DNA of 40,320 nt from SKW197 sp049970095 (lineage in GTDB: Archaea; Thermoplasmatota; Thermoplasmata; Lutacidiplasmatales; SKW197): the NCBI GenBank assembly GCA_049970095.1, contig JBMFNP010000008.1, positions 1-40,320 of the forward strand, read 5' to 3'. The notes beneath the pieces were generated by a model, which did not search any database, was not told the DNA's origin, and was given only the letters and a program-made list of their open reading frames with translations. Both the position numbers and the translations under genes were made by a program. The stretch's first letter is position 1. Each line of letters starts with the position of its first letter. Of this stretch, positions 8,064 through 15,382 are shown in pieces.

Positions 8064-8813
8064 ATGAAAGTGCTTGGAATTGCTACCCGTAATGTGCAAG
8101 CCTACTTTGAGCTCCTCAATCTTCTCAGGGAAAAGAGAATCCCCTTTGAAATTTTTTTACCCGGAGAGGAAATTCCGCCTCATGTGGGAGCGGTTATTAC
8201 AACAAGAGAAGAAAGCATCAGCATCAATTTCCAGAATCTGGTTATTTATGATGGGAAGGCGGAAACCACTGTACTCAGGGCAATGAAAGTAATCCTTGAA
8301 AGGGAAATTATTTACGAACTGGTAATCGGAATTGATCCTGGGGAACACATAGGGCTTGCAGCAGTGGGAGACGGGGCTGTTCTGGGCACTGCCACGGTGT
8401 TTTCTCAAAGAGACATGCTGCATGTGGTTCGCACATATTTGAAGGTGTTTCCTGCATTCAGAAAAATCATCCGTGTGGGACATGGGGACATAACCAAAAG
8501 GAACAAAATAATTTCCCTTCTGTGGAAACTTCAGATTCCAATTGAAATTGTGGACGAACGCAATACCACCACAATTGGCTCAGAACCTGATATTGAAGCA
8601 GCTGTGAAAATTGCAATGCAAAACGGAAAGGACATTGCAAAAAAACCGAGGATTCACCCAACTGCTGGGGAGATTAGAAATATCCAGAGAATAAGCAGGA
8701 TTAAAAGTAATGGGGCGATTACAATTTCAAAAAAATATGCTGCGGAAGTGGCAATGGGGAAAATTACAATCGAAGAGGCAATTGAAAAACAGAAAAAAAA
8801 GTTAGAAAAATAG
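8064..8813 (+). CDS. Predicted RNase H-fold (RuvC/YqgF-like) protein
   Basis: A 249-residue protein. Residues 1-85 form a small alpha/beta domain (MKVLGIATRN to VVILEREIIYE-type strands) and the rest opens with VIGIDPGEHIGLAAVGDG, the first-strand signature of the RNase H fold in RuvC and YqgF/RuvX (D-P-G-x-x-x-G). A later strand ends with EIVDERNTTT, matching the second acidic strand (VDER) of YqgF proteins, and an acidic C-terminal helix follows (GSEPDIEAAVKIA). The acidic residues expected for two-metal nuclease chemistry are present. It resembles archaeal COG2433-type predicted nucleases but lacks their long coiled-coil part. The substrate is unknown; a Holliday-junction or RNA-processing role is inference. 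Confidence 0.7.
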   Translation: MKVLGIATRNVQAYFELLNLLREKRIPFEIFLPGEEIPPHVGAVITTREESISINFQNLVIYDGKAETTVLRAMKVILEREIIYELVIGIDPGEHIGLAAVGDGAVLGTATVFSQRDMLHVVRTYLKVFPAFRKIIRVGHGDITKRNKIISLLWKLQIPIEIVDERNTTTIGSEPDIEAAVKIAMQNGKDIAKKPRIHPTAGEIRNIQRISRIKSNGAITISKKYAAEVAMGKITIEEAIEKQKKKLEK

Positions 8814-8815
8814 TT

Positions 8816-10117
8816 TTACTGTATTCTTTTTCTGATCACCAGATATGCAATTACCGCAATGCCTGCAACACTCACTGCAAGGACACCAGCTACCAGTATC
8901 GCTCTGAGTACAATTTTTGCATCTACATCTGGAATTGTGAACATTGCAGCCTCTGCATTCAAACCAGGGTCATGATATATCATATTTCCCTGGGGATAAA
9001 GGAAGGCACCTTTCAACCCAAAACCCCTGAAAATTCCGCTTGCATATGAAAATGCCAGGCGCTCCCATGCATGCACCTGAAACATCATATGCTTCTCCAC
9101 ACCATCTACATTAACATCACTTACCCATCTGAAGACACCAATTCTCTGCCAGTTGTCTCTAAAAGCAAGGGAATCTCTTGTAATAACTCTGGGTGTCTGC
9201 GGTCCAGACTGATTTCTTTCGTCAATTAATGTCTGGTTATCTGCAATTCCTGTTGGTCCCCCATACTCTACATGCAGCCATTCTGCCACTTTGTTATGCA
9301 CATAATTCACTACGATAATTGTGGTGCCAAGTGCAAGTGCACTCCTGTTGGTTGCAAAATCCCAGCCCTCAATCAGGTGGTCGTATTTGAAACTCCCGTT
9401 GACTACTTTACCAGAGTAATTCTCATATCTCAGAAATTCTGAGCCCACTATTTTGTTATTGTCCTGCCTGTCCACAGTCACTTTGTACCAGGGTACATTT
9501 TCTATTGTTCTGTTTTCAAGCCTGAGAACGAGATGGAATGTAAGCGAGATTCTCTCCAGCGTTCCATTTACTGCATGTCCATCAACAGGATTGTATGGCA
9601 GATTATAGGCACTCAGCGTGAATGTTAGCTTAGCACTCTGATTTATATCATCTATCTGTTTTGTGAGGTTCTCAAACTCCCAGCTGGTGTTCAGATTGAT
9701 GCTCTTGATTCTCTCAACTGGTGAAAACAACTGGTCTGGATAAACTCTCTGAAACTCTGAGAGAAAATCAAATCTCTGCGCACAGATCGTGGTAATTGGT
9801 ATGCCCCGTTTGCCCAGATAGTTTCCGTTTGTATCATATAATTCTGCGCCTCCGAAATATCTTGTGGTAGCATCAAAAACAATTACACTGTTATTATGCT
9901 CTGGATTTCCAAACAACACACCAAATGTGATGTCTCGCACCCGAAAGCCAACGACAGTTCCTCCTCCGAAGAGTTCGCTCGTTTCATTAACATAGCTTAT
10001 TCTTTCATCTCTTGTTTCGGCGCTGACAGTCGGAGCCCCTGCAACTGCAAAGAGTGTGGTCAGCATCATTATGGCCACAACTCCAGTTGCCCATATCTTT
10101 ATGTTTTCATTTTTCAT
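8816..10117 (-). CDS. Secreted, C-terminally membrane-anchored protein
   Basis: A 433-residue exported protein not recognised as a known enzyme. It has a clear signal peptide (MKNENIKIW, a hydrophobic core around residues 10-27, cleavage probably near TVSAETR), a ~370-residue outer domain rich in aromatic residues and N-glycosylation sequons (NNS, NQS, NGT, NYS, NRS), and a C-terminal transmembrane helix (AILVAGVLAVSVAGIAVIAY) followed by a short basic tail RKRIQ. The frame extends upstream, but the ATG at 10117 has GGGGGTG just before it and begins the signal peptide. Its promoter carries a perfect 9-bp inverted repeat at the predicted transcription start, so it looks individually regulated. 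A cell-surface or envelope role is inference. Confidence 0.75.
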   Translation of the reverse strand: MKNENIKIWATGVVAIMMLTTLFAVAGAPTVSAETRDERISYVNETSELFGGGTVVGFRVRDITFGVLFGNPEHNNSVIVFDATTRYFGGAELYDTNGNYLGKRGIPITTICAQRFDFLSEFQRVYPDQLFSPVERIKSINLNTSWEFENLTKQIDDINQSAKLTFTLSAYNLPYNPVDGHAVNGTLERISLTFHLVLRLENRTIENVPWYKVTVDRQDNNKIVGSEFLRYENYSGKVVNGSFKYDHLIEGWDFATNRSALALGTTIIVVNYVHNKVAEWLHVEYGGPTGIADNQTLIDERNQSGPQTPRVITRDSLAFRDNWQRIGVFRWVSDVNVDGVEKHMMFQVHAWERLAFSYASGIFRGFGLKGAFLYPQGNMIYHDPGLNAEAAMFTIPDVDAKIVLRAILVAGVLAVSVAGIAVIAYLVIRKRIQ

Positions 10118-10141
10118 TTTCGCACCCCCTATGCATCTTAC

Positions 10142-10162
10142 ATACATAGTATCACTATGTAT
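10142..10162. promoter_or_regulatory. Palindromic operator at the secreted-protein promoter
   Basis: A perfect inverted repeat: ATACATAGT, 3-base spacer ATC, ACTATGTAT. It starts 4 bases downstream of the TATA box on the minus strand and covers the predicted transcription start (about 10147). A repressor bound here would block RNA polymerase. The repressor is not identified. Confidence 0.65.
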
Positions 10163-10166
10163 TTTG

Positions 10167-10177
10167 TAATATATAAA
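10167..10177 (-). promoter_or_regulatory. TATA box of the secreted-protein gene
   Basis: Minus strand TTTATATATTA, a strong archaeal TATA box. The start would be about 26 bases downstream, followed by a ~30-base leader with a GGGGGTG ribosome-binding site before the ATG at 10117. Confidence 0.65.
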
Positions 10178-10238
10178 GCCTTCGGCACACAAATATTATT
10201 CTGGAGACTTAATTAAAACCTGCAGAATAAAAAGTAAG

Positions 10239-10273
10239 TGCTCCCGGCGGGATTTGAACCCGCGTCTCCGGCT
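10239..10273 (-). tRNA. tRNA(Glu)-like 3' half, no 5' half nearby
   Basis: Read on the minus strand this is A, then GCCGG (anticodon-stem 3' strand, positions 39-43), AGAC (variable loop), GCGGG-TTCAAAT-CCCGC (perfect T arm), CGGGAGC (acceptor 3' strand) and discriminator A. It resembles the 3' half of archaeal tRNA-Glu. CCA is not encoded (CTT follows), and TTTTT lies a few bases further on as a possible terminator. The matching acceptor 5' strand GCTCCCG is absent between 10239 and 10900 on this strand; not even GCTCC occurs between 10240 and 10640. The base just upstream of the A38 position ends in GAGGAA, which could form the 3' side of a bulge-helix-bulge splice site. So it is either a split-tRNA half, a tRNA with an abnormal intron, or a leftover attachment-site fragment. 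No complete tRNA is claimed. Confidence 0.55.
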
Positions 10274-10278
10274 TTCCT

Positions 10279-10613
10279 CCGAGGGGAGGGGGCAAGCCCC
10301 CTCCCCTTACGGTAACCTCACCCCTTTCAGGGTATGGGAGGGTCATTCTGCAGACGGCGAGGCTAGCGCCCCCTCCCCTTACGGTAACCTCACGGGGTTA
10401 CACCCTACGGTACCTGTGTTACGAGGAGAGGGTTTCACCCTCTCCCTACGGTACCCTCACCCACGAGGGGCTTCGCCCCTTACGGTCGGGGTTAACACCC
10501 TACGGTACCTGTGCTAAGGGGTATCTCACGATACCCCGAGCCTCTGGCACTCCCAAGTTTTCCATTCTTTTCCGTGCAGGCTTTTCGGCGAGGGGAGGCT
10601 TGCTTTCCCCTCG
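10279..10613. repeat. GC-rich array of hairpins joined by CCYTACGGT motifs
   Basis: This non-coding stretch is far richer in G and C than the genes around it. It contains five strong hairpins: 10283-10306 (10 bp, CAAG loop), 10425-10445 (9 bp, TTC loop), 10466-10480 (6 bp), 10518-10537 (8 bp, loop TCAC, GTGA on the minus strand) and 10589-10613 (8 bp). Between them are six copies of CCYTACGGT, most continuing as AMCY, at about 10305, 10377, 10404, 10445, 10478 and 10499. Longer pieces are also duplicated: CTCCCCTTACGGTAACCTCA occurs twice and CACCCTACGGTACCTGTG twice. It lies directly upstream, on the minus strand, of the tRNA-like half. It could be a structured RNA, an expanded intron or a decayed palindromic repeat element. 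Spacing is irregular, so it is not a CRISPR array. Confidence 0.7.
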
Positions 10614-10631
10614 GAAAAAACTTTTTTACTA

Positions 10632-10641
10632 TGATTTATAT
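10632..10641 (-). promoter_or_regulatory. Possible promoter for the hairpin array and tRNA half
   Basis: On the minus strand the sequence reads ATATAAATCA, a plausible TATA box. Transcription would begin about 10606-10612, at the first hairpin, and could run about 375 bases to the T-run beyond 10239. The same A/T-rich patch is also the only candidate promoter region for the plus-strand kinase gene, so the assignment is uncertain. Confidence 0.35.
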
Positions 10642-10650
10642 CCAATAAGC

Positions 10651-11832
10651 ATGTATGATGTGGTCTGCATAGGAAGTGCCACCCAAGATGTGTTTGTGAA
10701 AACAAATATTGCGAAGGTGCTGGAAATCCGTGAAATGCTCCAGACAAAAGCATATCTCGCTCTTGAATACGGTGCAAAGATAAATGTGGATAAAATTATG
10801 TTCACAACTGGTGGAGGTGCTTCCAACACCGCATATGGGTTCGGAAAAATGGGGCTGAAAACTGGCTTCTGCGCCGCATTAGGAGGAGACGAAAGTGCAA
10901 AAACAATTCTTACTGAACTTGAGAAAATTGGAGTGGACACCTCGTTAACAATAACTACTGAAGAAGAGAGTACTGGTTACTCAGTAATTATAACAACATT
11001 TGAGGGGGAGCGGACTGTACTTACATACAGGGGTGCAAACAACCACCTTGATATTGAAAAAATGAACATTGAGAAACTCACAGACACACGCTTTCTATAT
11101 CTCGGTCCAATGACTGGCAAAGCCAGTGAAATTCCCGCAAAAATATCAGAAATCCTTGCAGATAAAGATGTGAAAATCTGCTGGAACCCTGGCAATACCC
11201 AGATTTCAAGAGGCATTGAAAAAATGCTTTCGTTTCTTAAAAGAATTGACATAATCTTTCTGAACAAAGAAGAAGCATCAAATTTAACAGGAATAAAATA
11301 TTCCCAGATGGTCGTAAATGAGGATTTGTGTATCGGTTGCGGCACATGTGTGGATGTCTGCCCAGTAAAGATTTTTTTGCTGGATGGGGGGAAAGCACAG
11401 ACACGTCATCAGGAAAAGTGCATTAAATGCGGCTTGTGTGTGGATAGATGCCCTACAAGGGCAATTACAAATGAGCCCTGGGCAGATAACCTTGATCCCA
11501 TTCTCAAAAGAATTCACGAACTTGGTATAAAACTGGTGGTAATTACAGATGGGAAAAAGGGTGCACAGTGCTATGATGGAAAATACAGGTACATGTTTCC
11601 TGCATTTGATGTCCCTGTCATTTCTACGCTGGGTGCAGGTGATGCATTCATTGTGGGCTTTGTTTCTGCACTGGCAAAAGGAAAAGATGTGGAGACTGCA
11701 CTCAAAATCGGAAGTGCAAACGGCGCTTCTGTAGTTCGGGAGTTCGGTGCAAAAATGGGATTGCTCACATGGGAAGAGGCTGTGAAGTTTGTAAATGAAA
11801 AGAATATACCTGTGCGGAAGAGTGAACTCTGA
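10651..11832 (+). CDS. PfkB/ribokinase-family kinase with inserted 2[4Fe-4S] ferredoxin domain
   Basis: A 393-residue protein. It begins as a PfkB-family kinase (DVVCIGSATQDVF; substrate glycine patch FTTGGGASNTAYGFGKMG, about residues 51-68; N-x-x-E motif FLNKEEASNLTG, about 203-214). At about residues 220-272 a complete bacterial-type ferredoxin follows with C227, C230, C233, C237 (CIGCGTCVDVCP) and C257, C260, C263, C267 (CIKCGLCVDRCP). The kinase fold then resumes (LGIKLVVITDGKKGA) and ends with the catalytic TLGAGDAF motif (about 326-333) and a normal C terminus. Both units look complete, so this is an in-frame domain insertion rather than a frameshift. The ATG at 10651 begins the first beta strand; the open frame upstream runs into the hairpin array. 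The stop overlaps dph5 (TGATG). Substrate unknown: a sugar or nucleoside is likely. Confidence 0.9.
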   Translation: MYDVVCIGSATQDVFVKTNIAKVLEIREMLQTKAYLALEYGAKINVDKIMFTTGGGASNTAYGFGKMGLKTGFCAALGGDESAKTILTELEKIGVDTSLTITTEEESTGYSVIITTFEGERTVLTYRGANNHLDIEKMNIEKLTDTRFLYLGPMTGKASEIPAKISEILADKDVKICWNPGNTQISRGIEKMLSFLKRIDIIFLNKEEASNLTGIKYSQMVVNEDLCIGCGTCVDVCPVKIFLLDGGKAQTRHQEKCIKCGLCVDRCPTRAITNEPWADNLDPILKRIHELGIKLVVITDGKKGAQCYDGKYRYMFPAFDVPVISTLGAGDAFIVGFVSALAKGKDVETALKIGSANGASVVREFGAKMGLLTWEEAVKFVNEKNIPVRKSEL

Positions 11833-12596
11833 TGCTGGTTTTTGTGGGGCTTGGACTGTATGATGAACTAGATGTCTCAATTAGAGGTCTGAGGGCAATA
11901 AAAACCGCAGATCTTTTATTTGCAGAATTTTACACATCCACACTTCCAGGGACAACTGTCGAGAAACTTGAGAATTTTTATGGCAAAAAGGTGCATATAT
12001 TGGCAAGGGAAGATGTGGAAAACAACTATGACTACATTCTCAATGCTGCAAAGGAAAAAAATGTGGTTTTTCTATGTGCTGGCGATTCTATGGTGGCAAC
12101 CACACATGCCTTTCTGAGAACAGAAGCACTGAAGCGGGGGATTGAAACCAGAATAATCCATGGTGCATCAGTTTACACAGGAGCGCCCAGCATCCTTGGA
12201 CTCCATATTTATAAGTTTGGGAAAGTTGTGAGCATTCCGAAACCAGAAAAAAATTTTTTCCCCACATCTCCATATTATGGGATTCTTGAGAATTTTGAAA
12301 GGGGGCTTCATACCCTGATTCTCCTAGATATAAAGGCAGACATCGGATATATGATGAGTGCAAAGGAGGGCATGAATGTGCTCATAGAAATGGAAGCAAG
12401 AGAGAAAAGAGGATTGATAACGCCTGAAACAAAAATGTGCGTGGTTGCGAGGGTGGGGAGTCCAGATTGCATTACAGCATATGGTGAAATTGCAAAACTG
12501 GTAGAAATGGATTTTGGAATGCCACCTCACACGCTTGTTTTACCAGGAAAACTGCACTTCGTTGAAGAAGAAGCACTGAATTTGGTGAGGGTATAA
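11832..12596 (+). CDS. dph5: Diphthine synthase
   Basis: A 254-residue AdoMet-dependent methyltransferase that methylates the modified histidine of elongation factor 2 during diphthamide synthesis, a marker of archaea and eukaryotes. It has the tetrapyrrole-methylase-like fold: MLVFVGLGLYDELDVSIRGL at the start, the AEFYTS segment, VVFLCAGDSMVATTH (GDP-type AdoMet loop) and the conserved IIHGASVYTGAPSILGLHIY block. Length is typical. It overlaps the kinase stop by one base, so it is translationally coupled to an otherwise unrelated gene. Confidence 0.95.
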   Translation: MLVFVGLGLYDELDVSIRGLRAIKTADLLFAEFYTSTLPGTTVEKLENFYGKKVHILAREDVENNYDYILNAAKEKNVVFLCAGDSMVATTHAFLRTEALKRGIETRIIHGASVYTGAPSILGLHIYKFGKVVSIPKPEKNFFPTSPYYGILENFERGLHTLILLDIKADIGYMMSAKEGMNVLIEMEAREKRGLITPETKMCVVARVGSPDCITAYGEIAKLVEMDFGMPPHTLVLPGKLHFVEEEALNLVRV

Positions 12597-12620
12597 CACA
12601 GCGTCCTCCACTCCCCAAAC

Positions 12621-12628
12621 TTTATTTA
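12621..12628 (+). promoter_or_regulatory. TATA box of the deoC-aor-PEPCK-like operon
   Basis: TTTATTTA centred 26 bases before the deoC ATG at 12651, giving a leaderless transcript. The next two genes follow with gaps of 10 and 1 bases, so one transcript probably covers all three. Confidence 0.6.
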
Positions 12629-12650
12629 GACTTATTGCTTTCCCCAAATT

Positions 12651-13595
12651 ATGTATATGAGGATTTATAAACATGAACTGGCAGGAATTTTTAACAGATT
12701 GAGCAAGGAAAAGGTTGCAGGTCTCATTGACCACACAGAACTCAAACCCCATGTGCTTACAAAAAAAATTCACACATTATGTGATGAAGCGGAAAGGTAT
12801 GGGTTTGCTACTGTGTGTGTGAATTCCTGTAGGGTTTCTGAAGCAGTAGAGTACATAAAATCCATGAATTACGATGTAATTGTTTGTTCTGTGGTAGGTT
12901 TTCCCCTTGGTCAAATGAAAATTGCAGCAAAGGCACATGAGACAAAATTGGCTGTAATTGATGGCGCAGAAGAGATAGATACAGTGATAAATGTGGGTAA
13001 ATTAAGAGAGTTAAGCGCTGCAAAAGGCAAGGAAAGGGAAAAAATCAGGGAGTATTTGCTGAAGGATGTGGAGGCGGTAGTAAGAGCTGCGGATGGAAAA
13101 GTGGTGAAAGTGATTCTGGAAACTGGTTTTCTTACAGATGAAGAGATTGTAGAGGGCTGTCGCATCAGCATAGAAAGCGGGGCACATTTTGTTAAAACCT
13201 CCACAGGCTTCGGGCCTATGGGAGCGTTCCCAAGCCATTTGCACATCATGAGAAAAGCAGTAGGAACAAAGAAAGGGGTAAAAGCATCTGGTGGCATCAC
13301 AAACTTTCTTGACATGCTGCGATGCATATTTGCATGTGCAAATTCTGAAGAGTTGCTTAACCCTGTTTACTTCAGAGTGGGCACAAGTTCTGGTATAAAC
13401 ATAGTGAACACATTTGCGTGGGCAAAGTATTCTGACAGCTGGTTTATTGATGAAATTCCATGCAGATACTGTCCCAGCAATTTTATATCAAAATTGCCAG
13501 AAGAGATCAAGGAGTATTATGTGGGCAAGTGCAGGAATTGCACTATCCTGAGCAAGGAAGAGATGGAGGAAAGGCGCAAATATCACAAACTATAG
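12651..13595 (+). CDS. deoC: Deoxyribose-phosphate aldolase with Cys-rich C-terminal extension
   Basis: DeoC splits 2-deoxyribose 5-phosphate into acetaldehyde and glyceraldehyde 3-phosphate. The class I aldolase residues are all present: the Asp of DTVINVG, the Schiff-base Lys of FVKTSTGF and the second Lys of GVKASGGITN, on a TIM barrel beginning at GLIDHTELKP. The protein is 314 residues against about 220-260 for the family. The extra ~65 residues at the end contain CRYC and CRNC about 27 residues apart, which looks like a small zinc-binding knuckle or a metal/FeS site. It is followed 10 bases later by the AOR gene, whose family oxidises aldehydes, so the acetaldehyde may be passed on. Confidence 0.93.
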   Translation: MYMRIYKHELAGIFNRLSKEKVAGLIDHTELKPHVLTKKIHTLCDEAERYGFATVCVNSCRVSEAVEYIKSMNYDVIVCSVVGFPLGQMKIAAKAHETKLAVIDGAEEIDTVINVGKLRELSAAKGKEREKIREYLLKDVEAVVRAADGKVVKVILETGFLTDEEIVEGCRISIESGAHFVKTSTGFGPMGAFPSHLHIMRKAVGTKKGVKASGGITNFLDMLRCIFACANSEELLNPVYFRVGTSSGINIVNTFAWAKYSDSWFIDEIPCRYCPSNFISKLPEEIKEYYVGKCRNCTILSKEEMEERRKYHKL

Positions 13596-13605
13596 GGGTG
13601 AAAAT

Positions 13606-15381
13606 ATGTATGGATGGAATGGAAAAGTTTTGAGAATTAACCTCACAAATATGGAATATAGAGCGGAAAATATTGAGGAAAAAATTTTAAAAGAATACAT
13701 TGGCGGCAGAGGATTGGGTGCAAAGATTCTTTATGATGAGGTAAAGCCAGATGTAGACCCTCTTTCAGAGCAAAATAAATTGATTTTTTCAGTGGGACCT
13801 TTAACAGGCACTGCTGCACCCACAGCGGGTAGATACTCTGTCACCGCAAAATCACCACTTACTGGTACGATTTTTGATGCAAATTCAGGTGGACACTTCG
13901 GTGTAGAAATTAAGAGGGCTGGTTATGACGCAATAATTGTTGAGGGATGTGCTGAAAAACTCACATATGTGTTCATAAAAAATGAAGAGGTTGTTTTCGG
14001 GGATGCAACTGCACTTTCTGGCATGGACACATACAAAACTACTGAGCAAATTCTTGCATCAACAGATAGAAATGCAAAAGTTGGTTGCATAGGCCCTGCA
14101 GGAGAAAAACTCTTGCTGATCAGCTGTATAATCAACGACAGGAACCGTGCTGCAGGTAGAGGGGGACTTGGTGCAGTAATGGGCTCAAAGAAATTAAAGG
14201 CAATTGCAGTACTGGGTACCAGGGAAATTAAGGTTTCCAATGCTGAAAGATTTGAAAGGGCAAGAAAATCTGCAATGGAAGCGATTGCCAAGAACCCGAT
14301 AACAAAGGATGCACTCCCGAACTACGGGACCGCTGTGCTTGTTAACCTCATAAATGAAATTGGTGCATTACCAACTAGAAATTACCAGGATGGCACATTC
14401 AGAGATGCGGATGCAATCTCAGGTGAGACGCTGAGGGAAAGAATATTTGTGAGAAAGAGTGCGTGTGCATCCTGTCCCATTGCATGCGCAAGGATAACAA
14501 AGGTTGGAGATGAGGAAGGCGAAGGGCCTGAGTATGAAACTGTTTGGGCTTTTGGTGCGGATTGCGGTATAAATGATATTGAGAAGATTGCGGTTGCAAA
14601 TTACAAATGCAACAGATATGGGCTGGATACAATAAGCACAGGCGCAACAATTGCCTGTGCCATGGAAATGAGTGAAAAAGGACTGCTCACAGATTACATC
14701 AGGTTTGGAGATGCGGATTTAATGCTGGCACTAATTGATAAAATTGGAAGGTGCGAGGGAATTGGGGAGAAACTTGGAAAGGGTTCACTCAGATTTGCAA
14801 GAGAATACGGGGGCGAGGAATATTCAATGAGTGTTAAGGGGCTGGAACTCCCTGCATACGACCCACGAGGAATCCAGGGAATGGGACTCGCTTATGCAAC
14901 CTCAAACAGAGGCGGATGTCATCTCAGAGGATATATGACTGCACCAGAAGTTCTGGGTAATCCCTACTTAGTTGACCGCTTTGCAACAGAGGGGAAGGCA
15001 GGGCTTACAATACTTCTCCAAAACATTTCTGCGGCAGTGGATACACTGGTTATGTGCAGATTTTCTCAGTTTGCCTTAAATCCAGAACATTATGCAGAGT
15101 TGCTTTCCGCAGCAACTGGTGTTGAATACTCAGATATGGACTTGCTTAGAGTGGGTGAAAGAATTTACAACATAGAAAGAGTGTACAATGTGCGTGCTGG
15201 TGTGGATAAAGACAGCTTGCCTGAGCGGTTATTATCAGATCCACTGAGTGAGGGGCATTCAAAAGGGCATGTGGTGCATCTGAAGGTAATGCTGGATGAG
15301 TATTACAGGTTGCGGGGTTGGGATGAAATCGGAAATCCCCTACCTGACACATTGAGAAAACTGGGAATAGAAGGTGAGTAA
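13606..15381 (+). CDS. aor: Aldehyde:ferredoxin oxidoreductase (tungsten)
   Basis: A 591-residue AOR-family enzyme. These tungsto-bispterin proteins oxidise aldehydes to acids and reduce ferredoxin. Visible signatures: N-terminal YIGGRGLGAKILYDEV, VGPLTGTAAPTAGRYSVTAK, the cluster motif CASCPIAC (C287, C290, C294) with the fourth ligand C484 (LVMCRFSQF), and the pterin-site block ATSNRGGCHLRGYM. Length and spacing match AOR/FOR proteins. GGGGTGA lies just before the ATG. AOR, FOR and GAPOR cannot be told apart by eye; next to deoC, acetaldehyde or glyceraldehyde 3-phosphate are natural candidates, which is inference. Confidence 0.95.
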   Translation: MYGWNGKVLRINLTNMEYRAENIEEKILKEYIGGRGLGAKILYDEVKPDVDPLSEQNKLIFSVGPLTGTAAPTAGRYSVTAKSPLTGTIFDANSGGHFGVEIKRAGYDAIIVEGCAEKLTYVFIKNEEVVFGDATALSGMDTYKTTEQILASTDRNAKVGCIGPAGEKLLLISCIINDRNRAAGRGGLGAVMGSKKLKAIAVLGTREIKVSNAERFERARKSAMEAIAKNPITKDALPNYGTAVLVNLINEIGALPTRNYQDGTFRDADAISGETLRERIFVRKSACASCPIACARITKVGDEEGEGPEYETVWAFGADCGINDIEKIAVANYKCNRYGLDTISTGATIACAMEMSEKGLLTDYIRFGDADLMLALIDKIGRCEGIGEKLGKGSLRFAREYGGEEYSMSVKGLELPAYDPRGIQGMGLAYATSNRGGCHLRGYMTAPEVLGNPYLVDRFATEGKAGLTILLQNISAAVDTLVMCRFSQFALNPEHYAELLSAATGVEYSDMDLLRVGERIYNIERVYNVRAGVDKDSLPERLLSDPLSEGHSKGHVVHLKVMLDEYYRLRGWDEIGNPLPDTLRKLGIEGE

Positions 15382-15382
15382 A

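Noticed and set aside
10254..10517. An 88-codon plus-strand open frame over the hairpin array
   Set aside because: The predicted protein is a run of Pro/Ser/Gly-rich text repeated from the DNA repeats, there is no ribosome-binding site, and the region is explained better as structured non-coding DNA.
10539..10557. Leu-tRNA-like 5' end (GTGCCAGAG on the minus strand)
   Set aside because: Its supposed acceptor strand CTTGGGA has no partner TCCCAAG, no D arm can be drawn, and it cannot pair with the tRNA-like 3' half at 10239-10273.
10279..10613. CRISPR array
   Set aside because: Motif spacing varies from about 21 to 72 bases, the repeats are short and palindromic with variants, spacers are not uniform and no cas gene is present.
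10239..10613. RNase P RNA or SRP RNA
   Set aside because: The SRP helix-8 block (GGAAGG...AGCAG) is missing, and the RNase P core blocks are not present in the right order; the single GAGGAAAG string lies at the wrong end and belongs to the tRNA-like half.
11284..11880. A 198-codon minus-strand frame over the kinase gene
   Set aside because: Shadow of the PfkB-ferredoxin gene; Cys/His-rich composition comes from antisense reading of the ferredoxin part.
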